From positions 1-32,410 of the forward strand of contig NZ_JAUXZW010000030.1 of assembly GCF_030693805.1 (NCBI RefSeq): 32,410 nt of DNA, given 5' to 3'. This document shows positions 18,413 through 26,300 of the stretch, one piece after another. The notes below the pieces were generated by a model. The model saw only the letters and a list, made by a program, of their open reading frames with translations, was not told the origin of the DNA and ran no database searches. Numbering within the stretch: position 1 is the first letter of the stretch; each line of letters begins with the position of its first letter. The stretch comes from Phenylobacterium sp. (GTDB lineage Bacteria > Pseudomonadota > Alphaproteobacteria > Caulobacterales > Caulobacteraceae). The position numbers were made by a program, and so were the translations under genes.

Positions 18413-18583
18413 ATGGCTATGGCCAAGTTCGATATGTACGCGGAGCACTACACGTCGCCGGTTCAGCGTGCGCCGACGCGCGACCTCGTCCGTGGCAAGC
18501 GCCCGATCGCGCCGTTCGTCCTGGGCATAGCGCTGTGGACGCTGTTGGCGACGTTCGTCGGCTACGTGGTGCTGGCCCTCTAG
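18413..18583 (+). CDS. Small single-pass membrane protein (56 aa), unknown function
   Basis: MAMAKFDMYAEHYTSPVQRAPTRDLVRGKRPIAPFVLGIALWTLLATFVGYVVLAL*; SD-like aagga shortly before the ATG; C-terminal TM helix. Confidence 0.65.
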   Translation: MAMAKFDMYAEHYTSPVQRAPTRDLVRGKRPIAPFVLGIALWTLLATFVGYVVLAL

Positions 18584-18589
18584 CGCCCG

Positions 18590-18781
18590 CTAACGCTTTC
18601 GCGGCCAGACCAGATTTCGGCTGCGCTGGGCGGCGCCCAACCGCGAATAGGTCGATGGCGGCGTACGCTGGAAGATGATGTTCAGCATCTGATCTCCGTC
18701 CAGGTCCTCAGACGGCGGTTCGCCGAAGACCTCGATCCACAGGCCTCTGGCTTCTTGCTGAATTCGATCAGTCCTGGACAC
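18590..18781 (-). CDS. Small hypothetical protein (63 aa)
   Basis: MSRTDRIQQEARGLWIEVFGEPPSEDLDGDQMLNIIFQRTPPSTYSRLGAAQRSRNLVWPRKR: soluble composition, plausible start and ORF between flanking genes. Confidence 0.5.
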   Translation of the reverse strand: MSRTDRIQQEARGLWIEVFGEPPSEDLDGDQMLNIIFQRTPPSTYSRLGAAQRSRNLVWPRKR

Positions 18782-18891
18782 GATCCCTACCTATGACGTG
18801 CCAACCCTGGCAGACGTCGTACGTTCCCACGTTCCTGTTAATTAACCCTGATGTCGGTGCGATCGCGTTGGACGGGCTAGCGCAAACGAAA

Positions 18892-18917
18892 GCCCCGGCC
18901 TCTGAGGAGGCCGGGGC
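18892..18917. terminator. Strong, possibly bidirectional intrinsic terminator
   Basis: Perfect 11-bp stem gccccggcctc/gaggccggggc with TGAG loop; plus-strand tail gatcttttgg, minus-strand tail tttcgtttgc. Confidence 0.75.
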
Positions 18918-19022
18918 GATCTTTTGGGGGCGACCCACAAGTCGGGGGGGCGTCTGGGCCGCCGCACTTCATCAACGAGCGTGATTCAGCCGGGTTCCAG
19001 ACGTTCGCGCAGTTTTCGGCGA

Positions 19023-19382
19023 TTATTTACGCACCCACCTGCCGTCGGGTGTGCGGTAGTATTCGCCCGGCTGGAGCTTCAGCGTCACCACCTGCTGGAA
19101 GGTGGCTGCGCCGGCGGCTTGCGGGGTCACGCCGTTGCGCGCCGCGGCCTCACGATAGAGCTGGGCGCGGCCGGCGTTGATCTCGTCGACCGCGGCCTTC
19201 ACGGCGGCGTCGGAGGGTCCGCGGACAAAGCCCAGATAGCCATCGGACTGTTCGCCGACCGCGCCTTGCGCCTTGGCCTGGTCGACCACGGCCTTGGCCC
19301 CGGTCTGGCCGGCCGCCGCGGTGACCAGCAGCATTGCGCCGGCCGCCCCGGCGATCGCCGCAATAAGATTACGCCGCCTCAT
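19023..19382 (-). CDS. ydbL: YdbL family (DUF1318) protein
   Basis: MRRRNLIAAIAGAAGAMLLVTAAAGQTGAKAVVDQAKAQGAVGEQSDGYLGFVRGPSDAAVKAAVDEINAGRAQLYREAAARNGVTPQAAGAATFQ: signal peptide plus DUF1318 pattern. Confidence 0.88.
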   Translation of the reverse strand: MRRRNLIAAIAGAAGAMLLVTAAAGQTGAKAVVDQAKAQGAVGEQSDGYLGFVRGPSDAAVKAAVDEINAGRAQLYREAAARNGVTPQAAGAATFQQVVTLKLQPGEYYRTPDGRWVRK

Positions 19383-19393
19383 GATGATGTCCT

Positions 19394-19585
19394 TCAGAAC
19401 AGGTTCGGATTCTTCTGGATCAGCGCCTTGACGTCCTCGTCGAGGCGCAGCCGCACGTCGGCGTCCAGCTTGGCGTAGATGGTGATCGGTTTCACATCCA
19501 CATGAACGGTGGGCGCGCAGGCCCCCGCCAACAGGGGCAGGCCCAGGGCGGCGCAGGCGAGAACTGCCCTCGTACGACTGATCAT
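19394..19585 (-). CDS. ynbE: YnbE family lipoprotein
   Basis: MISRTRAVLACAALGLPLLAGACAPTVHVDVKPITIYAKLDADVRLRLDEDVKALIQKNPNLF: lipobox LAGAC and the YnbE KPITI..KLDADV pattern. Confidence 0.88.
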   Translation of the reverse strand: MISRTRAVLACAALGLPLLAGACAPTVHVDVKPITIYAKLDADVRLRLDEDVKALIQKNPNLF

Positions 19586-22500
19586 GGGGTCGTGGTCTCC
19601 GATGGCCCTGGCGCTGTATTGGCGGGTGCAGGCTGAACCGCGGCTGAACCGCGTAGCTGCTGATAGCCCGCATAGTCGCCCAGCAACTGGTCCAGGTTCA
19701 AGGACGTGTCCAGCGTCAGGTCCACTTTGGTGCCGGACGGCAGCGGCAGCTCGCGTTCAAGGAACTTGTTGCGGATCAGGTCGGCGGCGGAGATCCGGAT
19801 CTCCTGATGGGTTGGCGGCTGGTGCTCGCCCTTGACCCGCAGCACCACGCCTATGCGGCCCTGCGGCAGGCTGTCGATCCGCGCACTGAGCTCGGTGAAG
19901 GTCAGATGCTCCATGGCCTGGTAGGCGAAGTCTGTGAAGGCGTTCGGGGCCGGCGCGTCCGGTGCGGCCTGGGTCGTCGCCGCGACGCCGGTCAGCGCCT
20001 CGCGCTTCAGCGACAGCTTGCCGGGCTCGATGGCGTGCAGCTCGCCCTGCGAGATGCGGAAGCCGTCCTTGATCACCGTGAACGGGATGCGACCATCGAC
20101 CTTTGCTTGCAGGTCCATCCGGTCGGCGAAGGGCGAGGCCTCGACCAGGTCGGACAACTGCACGTCCTTGAGGCTCAGCGTCCCGCCCCAGGGCGCGTCG
20201 GGCCTGAGCGGCAGCGTGAAGGCCTCGGCGCTGATCACGCCGCCGGCCAGGTTCGCCGTCGCGCCGTCGACCCGCAGCGCGTCCGGCGTCAGGGCGAAGC
20301 CCATGCGCAGGTCCGTCAAGCCGCTGGCGACCGCGATGCGCTGGACGCTGAGCGCCTGGCCAGGCGGCGTCTCCAACGGTGCGAGGCTGGAGAAGGTGAT
20401 GTCGCCGGACAGGCCGGTGACCGGGCCGGCTGGGCTCTGGAAGTCCAGTTCGTCGATCTCCAGGAAGCCTTGGCTGGCCGTACCCGCGGTCGTCCAGTCG
20501 AAGCCGCCGGAGAAGTGCGCTCGTCCGCGGGCGGGCGAGCCGATCACCGACGCCAGGGGCGACAACTCGGCCGGTTGCAGCCCTCCCTCGGCGAACACCA
20601 GGTCGGCGGCGTCGAGCACCACGCGGCCCACGCCCTGCGACACGTCGTGGCGGAGCTCCGCGACGCCCAGGTCGCGGTTGGCCCCGTCGGAGAGGGTCAG
20701 CTTGGCGCTCCAGATGTCGCCTGCGACCCCGGCCACGCCGGCGGCGCGCAGGGGGCTGAAGCGACGCACCGAGGCCAGGTCCGTGATCCGCGCGCCGCGC
20801 ACGTCGAAGCGGCCGCGCATGACGCCTTTGGCGATCCCGAAGCTGAGCGGTCCGGCGGCGTCTTCAAAGCGCGCTTCCAGGAACGGCGCGCGGGCTCGCA
20901 AGGCGCGGACCGCCGCGTTCGTACGCCAGTCGCCGCCGCGCGCCGTCACCAGCGGTCCGCCCGATGGGCAGAGGCTGAAGCTCAGATCCTCAAGATCGTT
21001 CTCACCCAGTTCCAGATGCTTCGCCCGGATCGGCAGGCAGCCGCCAGTAGCGAGCGTCGCGGTCGGGCCGATGACCCGCAGCGCGACGTCGCTTTGCGTC
21101 GAGAAGCTCTGCAGCGGTCCGAAATCGCCCTGGGCCGTCAGCCCACCGTCGATCGCGACGCCGCCGTTCACCGTCCGCCAGCGGCCGCCCGTCAGAGCGA
21201 CACGTGGAAAACCGCCACCGCTCGCCAGCGCCTCGAACGCGCCGCCGTCCGGCTCGATCAGCGGCTGACTGTGCGAGGGGGAGACGATCACTGTCATGCC
21301 GCCGGCGCCGGCGATCCGCGCGGGCTGGCTCAGGGCGACCCGCAGGCCGTCCTCCAGGGTGATCCGAACCCCCGGCGCGATGGCGCGGAAGTCGGCCAGT
21401 CCGCGCTTCAGGGCTGCGATCTGCGGCATGTCCTTGGCCTCGACTCGACCGAGCGAGGTCAGCGCGCCGGCCGAAGCGGCCGATCCGATGAGGTCGAGCC
21501 GCACAGGGCCCTGAGCGCGCCATTCGCCGGCTCCCTGCAGGTCGGCGGTGAGGCTGCGCAGGCGCGCGTCGCCGCTGCGCAGGGAATCGACCAAAGCTTT
21601 CACGGTCATCCGTGCAGTGAGCTGGTCGCCGCCCCTGCGGCTCCAGGTCGCCGTCTCTGCGCGCAGGTCGACCTTCGCCGGGCCGATCTGCAAGTCACCT
21701 TGGGCCGCGGAGACCGCGTGGGCCATCAGCGCCGCCTGGCCGTTCAGCGTCAGGGTTTCGATCCAACCTGCGGCCACGCCGTCAAATCGGCCCTCAAGCT
21801 TTGCGCCCTTCAGGCTCGCGCCGCTGCTGGTCAGCGTGGCCGCCTCGCCGTTCATGGTCAGCGTCACCCGACCATCGCCGCGCCGCCGCTTGAAGTCCGG
21901 GTAGGGCAGATCGCCGGCGATCCGCAGGCGCGCGTCGTCCAGGCGCGTCTGCGCGACCTCCAGGCGGGTGAGCGGCAGGTCTAGCGCCAGCGCCACTCGG
22001 TCGCCCCGAGTGTTCAAGGTCAGCCGGCCGGGTCCCGCAGCGGCCGATCCGGCAGGCCCGCGCAGGGCCGCCTGGGCCAATCTCGCGTCGAGGGCCAACA
22101 GCTTGCCGTCCTCCAGTCTGGCGTCGGCGTTCAGCCGTACGACCCCGTAGTCGGTGTCGAGGCGCAGCGTGCCGTTCTCGATCGTGACCTTGGGTTGGCG
22201 GGCGTCGGGTCTGGGAGGTTTGCGGGTGAATTCCGCGATTAGCGGGTCGAGGGCGCCGGCGCTGAGTTTCCCGTTTCGCCACCGTGCCTTCAGCACCGGA
22301 CGCACCAGGCGCACGGAGCTCACGTCAAGACCCAGTGGCCTGCCAGACCACGGACCGGCGAGACCGTAAGAGATCTCCGCCCGTTCGGCGGCGAAGTCCG
22401 GATCGCTTGACGGGCCGGCGGTCACCGCGCCGGTGAAGCCGTTCAGGCCGAAGGCCTCGACTCGGGCGTCGGCTTCGACGCCGTGACTGTGTAACCAGCC

Positions 22501-22647
22501 GATCAGCGCCTCGCGCGCGATCGCTCGCCTGGCCGCCCAGACGGCGATGAGCGCCAGGGCCACTAACAGGCAGACGGCGAGCACGACCCGCGCCCCTCGG
22601 GGTCGGGACTTGGGCATGCGCGCAGATGGGGGATCGGTCTGGGTCAC
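19582..22647 (-). CDS. ydbH: YdbH-type AsmA-like intermembrane transport protein
   Basis: 1021 aa with N-terminal TM anchor (VVLAVCLLVALALIAVWAARRA), long repetitive beta-rich body, C-terminal FTELSARIDSLPQGRIGVVLRVKGEHQP; linked to ynbE and ydbL with a 4-bp overlap. Confidence 0.85.
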   Translation of the reverse strand: MTQTDPPSARMPKSRPRGARVVLAVCLLVALALIAVWAARRAIAREALIGWLHSHGVEADARVEAFGLNGFTGAVTAGPSSDPDFAAERAEISYGLAGPWSGRPLGLDVSSVRLVRPVLKARWRNGKLSAGALDPLIAEFTRKPPRPDARQPKVTIENGTLRLDTDYGVVRLNADARLEDGKLLALDARLAQAALRGPAGSAAAGPGRLTLNTRGDRVALALDLPLTRLEVAQTRLDDARLRIAGDLPYPDFKRRRGDGRVTLTMNGEAATLTSSGASLKGAKLEGRFDGVAAGWIETLTLNGQAALMAHAVSAAQGDLQIGPAKVDLRAETATWSRRGGDQLTARMTVKALVDSLRSGDARLRSLTADLQGAGEWRAQGPVRLDLIGSAASAGALTSLGRVEAKDMPQIAALKRGLADFRAIAPGVRITLEDGLRVALSQPARIAGAGGMTVIVSPSHSQPLIEPDGGAFEALASGGGFPRVALTGGRWRTVNGGVAIDGGLTAQGDFGPLQSFSTQSDVALRVIGPTATLATGGCLPIRAKHLELGENDLEDLSFSLCPSGGPLVTARGGDWRTNAAVRALRARAPFLEARFEDAAGPLSFGIAKGVMRGRFDVRGARITDLASVRRFSPLRAAGVAGVAGDIWSAKLTLSDGANRDLGVAELRHDVSQGVGRVVLDAADLVFAEGGLQPAELSPLASVIGSPARGRAHFSGGFDWTTAGTASQGFLEIDELDFQSPAGPVTGLSGDITFSSLAPLETPPGQALSVQRIAVASGLTDLRMGFALTPDALRVDGATANLAGGVISAEAFTLPLRPDAPWGGTLSLKDVQLSDLVEASPFADRMDLQAKVDGRIPFTVIKDGFRISQGELHAIEPGKLSLKREALTGVAATTQAAPDAPAPNAFTDFAYQAMEHLTFTELSARIDSLPQGRIGVVLRVKGEHQPPTHQEIRISAADLIRNKFLERELPLPSGTKVDLTLDTSLNLDQLLGDYAGYQQLRGSAAVQPAPANTAPGPSETTTP

Positions 22648-22715
22648 TCGGCGGCGTTTTCGAACGTCAGCCTATGTGATCTCCGGCCCGCCGCAAGGCG
22701 GCGGCGCCGGTTGGG

Positions 22716-24257
22716 TCAGACTGCGGCGCTGGACATCGCCGGCGCATGGCTTTCGGATTTGACGCGGCGCGGGACCAGACGCTCGCTCTTCAGGGCCTCT
22801 TCGGCGCCCGACAGGCCGGCCTCGCCGTATTCGGCGTCCTCGTTCACCTGCCACACGTCGTAGATGCGCTCGCCGGCCAGGATGTTCTCGACCGTCAGCA
22901 TGGCGGTCATCATCGCGTGGTCCTGGTTGTTGTACTTGTGCATGCCGTTGCGGCCGACCAGGTGCAGGGTCGGGAAGTTCCGCTCCAGATCGACGCGTAC
23001 CGCCTCGACGTTGGCCTGATAGGCGTCGTCGTAGACGGGATAAGCCTTTTGCTGGCGCACAACGCAGGCGTCGACCACGTCTTCAGGGCGGACCAGACCT
23101 ATGTGGCCGATTTCGCGCTTGGCCAGTTCAATCAGGTCTTCGTCCTTGGACGCCCACAGGCCGTCGCCCTCGAAGCAGAAGTATTCCATGCCCAGGCAGG
23201 CGTAGCCGTCCTGGGGCACCATTTCCGGCGACCAGGACTCAAAGTTCTGCACCCGTCCGACCTTCACCGACGGGTCGTGGATGTAGATCCAGTTATCGGG
23301 GAATTCGGCCGGGCTCTTGGCGATCAGGGCCACGGTGAGGAAGTCGCGATAGCGCAGTTGCTTGGCGGACGGCCGGCTGGCGGGCGCGGGGCTGAGCGCG
23401 CTGGTCAGTTCGACGATCGGAGCCGAGGAGATCACGTGGCGAGCGGTGACCACATGCTCGAGGCCCGCGGCGTCGGTCGAAGTCACGGTCCAAACCTTGT
23501 TCCTGGCGTCCCAGGCCGCACCCTGCATCGTGCGGTCCATGAGCACCTTGCCGCCGAAGGCCTGCATCTTGGCGGCCGCGGCGTCCCACATCATGCCGGG
23601 GCCGCGACGGGGGTATTGGAAGGTTTCGAGCAGGGTCTTGGCGGTGGAGCCGTCAGTCTTGCGCTTGATGCCGAGGGAACGGGTCAGGCCGTCGCGCACC
23701 GCGATCGCCAGGTCCAGCCCCTTGATGCGCTGCGCGGCCCAGTCGGCCGAGATCTCGTCGCAGGACATGCCCCACACCTTCTCGGTGTAGGTCTTGAAGA
23801 AGATCGAGAACAGGCGCTCGCCGAACTGGTTGCGCACCCACTGGTGGAAGGTCTTGGGCTGTTTGACCGGGGCCACGCGCGCGTAGGCGTAGGACAGCAC
23901 GCAGGCCGCGCTGTTCAACAGGCCCAGCTTGAACAGCGCCTCGAAAGCCTTCAGCGGGTAGGCGAAGAATTTGCCGTTGTAGAAGATCCGCGACAGGCGC
24001 GGCCGCTCGATGAAATCGTCGGGCAGGATCTCGCGCCACAGGTCGACCACTTCGCGCGACTTGGAGAAGAAGCGGTGGCCGCCGATGTCGAACAGGAAGT
24101 CCTTGTAGTTCACGGTGCGGCTGATCCCGCCCAGGTAGACGGGGTCGCGTTCGATGACCGTCACCGCGCGGCCCTTCTTGGCCAGCAGATAGCCCGCGGT
24201 CAGGCCGGCCGGCCCCCCGCCGATGATCAGAACCTCGGTGTCAGTCTGCACGCGCAC
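22716..24257 (-). CDS. NAD(P)/FAD-dependent oxidoreductase, UDP-galactopyranose mutase/protoporphyrinogen oxidase-like
   Basis: EVLIIGGGPAGLTAGYLLAKKGRAVTVIERDPVYLGGISRTVNYKDFLFDIGGHRFFSKS; KVWGMSCDEISADWAAQRIKGLDL; LHLVGRNGMHKYNNQDHAMMTAMLTVENIL. Confidence 0.85.
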   Translation of the reverse strand: MRVQTDTEVLIIGGGPAGLTAGYLLAKKGRAVTVIERDPVYLGGISRTVNYKDFLFDIGGHRFFSKSREVVDLWREILPDDFIERPRLSRIFYNGKFFAYPLKAFEALFKLGLLNSAACVLSYAYARVAPVKQPKTFHQWVRNQFGERLFSIFFKTYTEKVWGMSCDEISADWAAQRIKGLDLAIAVRDGLTRSLGIKRKTDGSTAKTLLETFQYPRRGPGMMWDAAAAKMQAFGGKVLMDRTMQGAAWDARNKVWTVTSTDAAGLEHVVTARHVISSAPIVELTSALSPAPASRPSAKQLRYRDFLTVALIAKSPAEFPDNWIYIHDPSVKVGRVQNFESWSPEMVPQDGYACLGMEYFCFEGDGLWASKDEDLIELAKREIGHIGLVRPEDVVDACVVRQQKAYPVYDDAYQANVEAVRVDLERNFPTLHLVGRNGMHKYNNQDHAMMTAMLTVENILAGERIYDVWQVNEDAEYGEAGLSGAEEALKSERLVPRRVKSESHAPAMSSAAV

Positions 24258-24497
24258 GACTTCCTGTCAGTTAGCGGACAATCGCGCCGCCGGAGCCCTC
24301 GCGCCTCACCTGTTGGCGGCTCCGCTGCATTACCAGCGCGGAGGCCTCAAGGTTCGGTCGCGCGAGCGAGATTTTCGCCATCGATCGCTTTCTGTGCGCC
24401 TGGCGTCAGCGCAGACGACAACGTCGGCTAATAAACTTTAGGCAGCGTAAACCCGGATGCGGGAAGGCTGCCGCGTCCATCCCGTGCGGGAGATATC

Positions 24498-26300
24498 ATG
24501 ACCTCCCGGCCCGCGCCTTCGCCTCATCTGAACGCGCCGACCTGGGCCTGCGCACTCGGTGTTTCCCTTGGCGTGGCAGGGATTCTGCTGCTGATCGCGG
24601 GCGCCGACATGCATCGCACCCTGGGCGACACGGACGACGCCATGCGGCTGGTCAACGTGCGCGCGATGATGGACGGGCAGGGGTGGTGGGACCAGCGCGT
24701 CGCTCGCCTGCAGCCGCCGATCGGCATGGACATGCACTGGTCACGACTGATCGACGGCGCGCTGGTTGGCATTACGGCGTTCTTTGAATTGCTGATGAAG
24801 CGACCGCGCGCCGAAGACGCGACGCGGATGATCTGGCCGTTGCTGTGGGTGTTCCCGGCGGCATGGGCGGCGATGTCGATCGCGCGCCGCATGGGCGGCG
24901 GACAGGCGATGGCCCTCTGCGCGCTGTTGCTGATCATCAACCCCTTGCTGTTCGGTCAGTGGCGCCCAGGCCGTATCGACCATCACGATGTCCAGATCGC
25001 CCTGACCCTGGCGGCCTTGGCCGGAGCAGTGCGCGGAGACCGCACCGGCGCGATTCTGGCGGCGCTGGCCAGCGCTCTGGCGCTCGCCGTGGGTCTGGAA
25101 TGCCTGCCGTTCGTCGGCCTGATCGGCGCTGGCTTGGCGCTGCGTTTCGTCCTCGCCCCGGCGGATGGCGCGCGCCCGGCGGCCGCCTACGCCGTCGCGC
25201 TGCCCGCCGCGCTGACGCTGCTCTACGCCGTGCAGACCGCGCCGTCGCGATGGGCCACGCCGTTCTGCGACGCCCTGGGCGTCAACCTCTGGGGGGCGGT
25301 GATGATCGCCGGCGTCGGCCTTTGCGGCGTCATCGCCTGGTCGCAGAACAAGGGCCTCACCGCACGTCTGTCGGCGCTGGGGGCGGTGGGCGTGGCGGCC
25401 GCGTTCGCCTATCTGGCCCCGGAGCCGCGCTGCCTGGGCGGCCCGCTGGGCGCGGTCGATCCGGCTTTGCGGGCGATATGGCTGTTGCAGGTCGACGAGA
25501 TGCAGCCGCTGCTGACCACTTTGATCTCGCAACACTCCGACCAAGCCGCCGCGGCCCTGGCGATGATCGTCCTGGGCGTGGCCGGCTGGATCTGGCTGGG
25601 CGTGCGGGGCCTGGCGCGCGACTTTGGCTGGATGCTGACCGGAGCCTGCCTGATCGCCGGGCTGGCCGCCGCGTTGCAGGCCGGGCGGATCGTCAACTAT
25701 CCTTTCTGGATCGCCGCCCCGCTGGTCGCCGCGGGCCTCGCAGGCGTCTCGGCGCGGTGGTTCCGTGGCGCGCTCCTGCCCGGCGTCGCTTTGCTTTGCC
25801 TGACCTCTCAGGCGGTCCTGCTGCCGGCGCTCGACGCGGCGCCCGGCTGGAAGCGCCCGGTCTCCGCCGCCGCCGCCGACCCGGCGCGCTGCGACCTTGA
25901 CGTGGCCTATGCGCACCTCGCGTCCCAGCCGAAAGGCCTGGTCCTGGCCGAGATCGATCTCGGCCCGTTCATCCTGGCCGACACCGCCCACTCAGTGGTC
26001 AGCGCCCCCTATCACCGGGCCGAGCGGGGCATCCTGGGCGCCAACGCGGCGCTGGCTTCGACGCCGCAGAATGATGAAGCGGCGGTGCGCTCGCTGGGGG
26101 CGGACTATGTCGTCGCCTGTCCGGCCCGGCGCAAGAACCGCAACCACGAGGGCCTTGGCGCGGCCAGCCTGCAGATGCGCCTTGACCGCGGCGAGGTTCC
26201 GGCCTGGCTGGAGCCGCGCTCAACCGCGGCCGAAGCCTTGCAGATCTATGCGGTGCGCGCAGCCCCGACGGCTCAGTCCATCAATCTGCGCGTCAGGTAG
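24498..26300 (+). CDS. Large multi-pass membrane protein, putative GT-C (STT3/PglB-like) glycosyltransferase
   Basis: 600 aa with about 10 or more hydrophobic segments. Early acidic loop GDTDDAMRLVNVRAMMDGQGWWD, then GMDMHWSRLIDGAL and WRPGRIDHHDVQIAL. Confidence 0.65.
   Translation: MTSRPAPSPHLNAPTWACALGVSLGVAGILLLIAGADMHRTLGDTDDAMRLVNVRAMMDGQGWWDQRVARLQPPIGMDMHWSRLIDGALVGITAFFELLMKRPRAEDATRMIWPLLWVFPAAWAAMSIARRMGGGQAMALCALLLIINPLLFGQWRPGRIDHHDVQIALTLAALAGAVRGDRTGAILAALASALALAVGLECLPFVGLIGAGLALRFVLAPADGARPAAAYAVALPAALTLLYAVQTAPSRWATPFCDALGVNLWGAVMIAGVGLCGVIAWSQNKGLTARLSALGAVGVAAAFAYLAPEPRCLGGPLGAVDPALRAIWLLQVDEMQPLLTTLISQHSDQAAAALAMIVLGVAGWIWLGVRGLARDFGWMLTGACLIAGLAAALQAGRIVNYPFWIAAPLVAAGLAGVSARWFRGALLPGVALLCLTSQAVLLPALDAAPGWKRPVSAAAADPARCDLDVAYAHLASQPKGLVLAEIDLGPFILADTAHSVVSAPYHRAERGILGANAALASTPQNDEAAVRSLGADYVVACPARRKNRNHEGLGAASLQMRLDRGEVPAWLEPRSTAAEALQIYAVRAAPTAQSINLRVR

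Noticed and set aside
18793-18984. 63-aa plus-strand ORF spanning the 18892-18917 terminator
   Set aside because: Runs straight through a strong terminator hairpin and has no domain pattern; unlikely to be translated.
19807-21984. 725-aa plus-strand ORF over ydbH
   Set aside because: Antisense shadow, Arg/Gln/Gly-rich, no domain signature; ydbH is well supported.
22746-24431. 561-aa plus-strand ORF over the UGM-like gene
   Set aside because: Antisense shadow; His/Val/Gly-rich composition without domain motifs.
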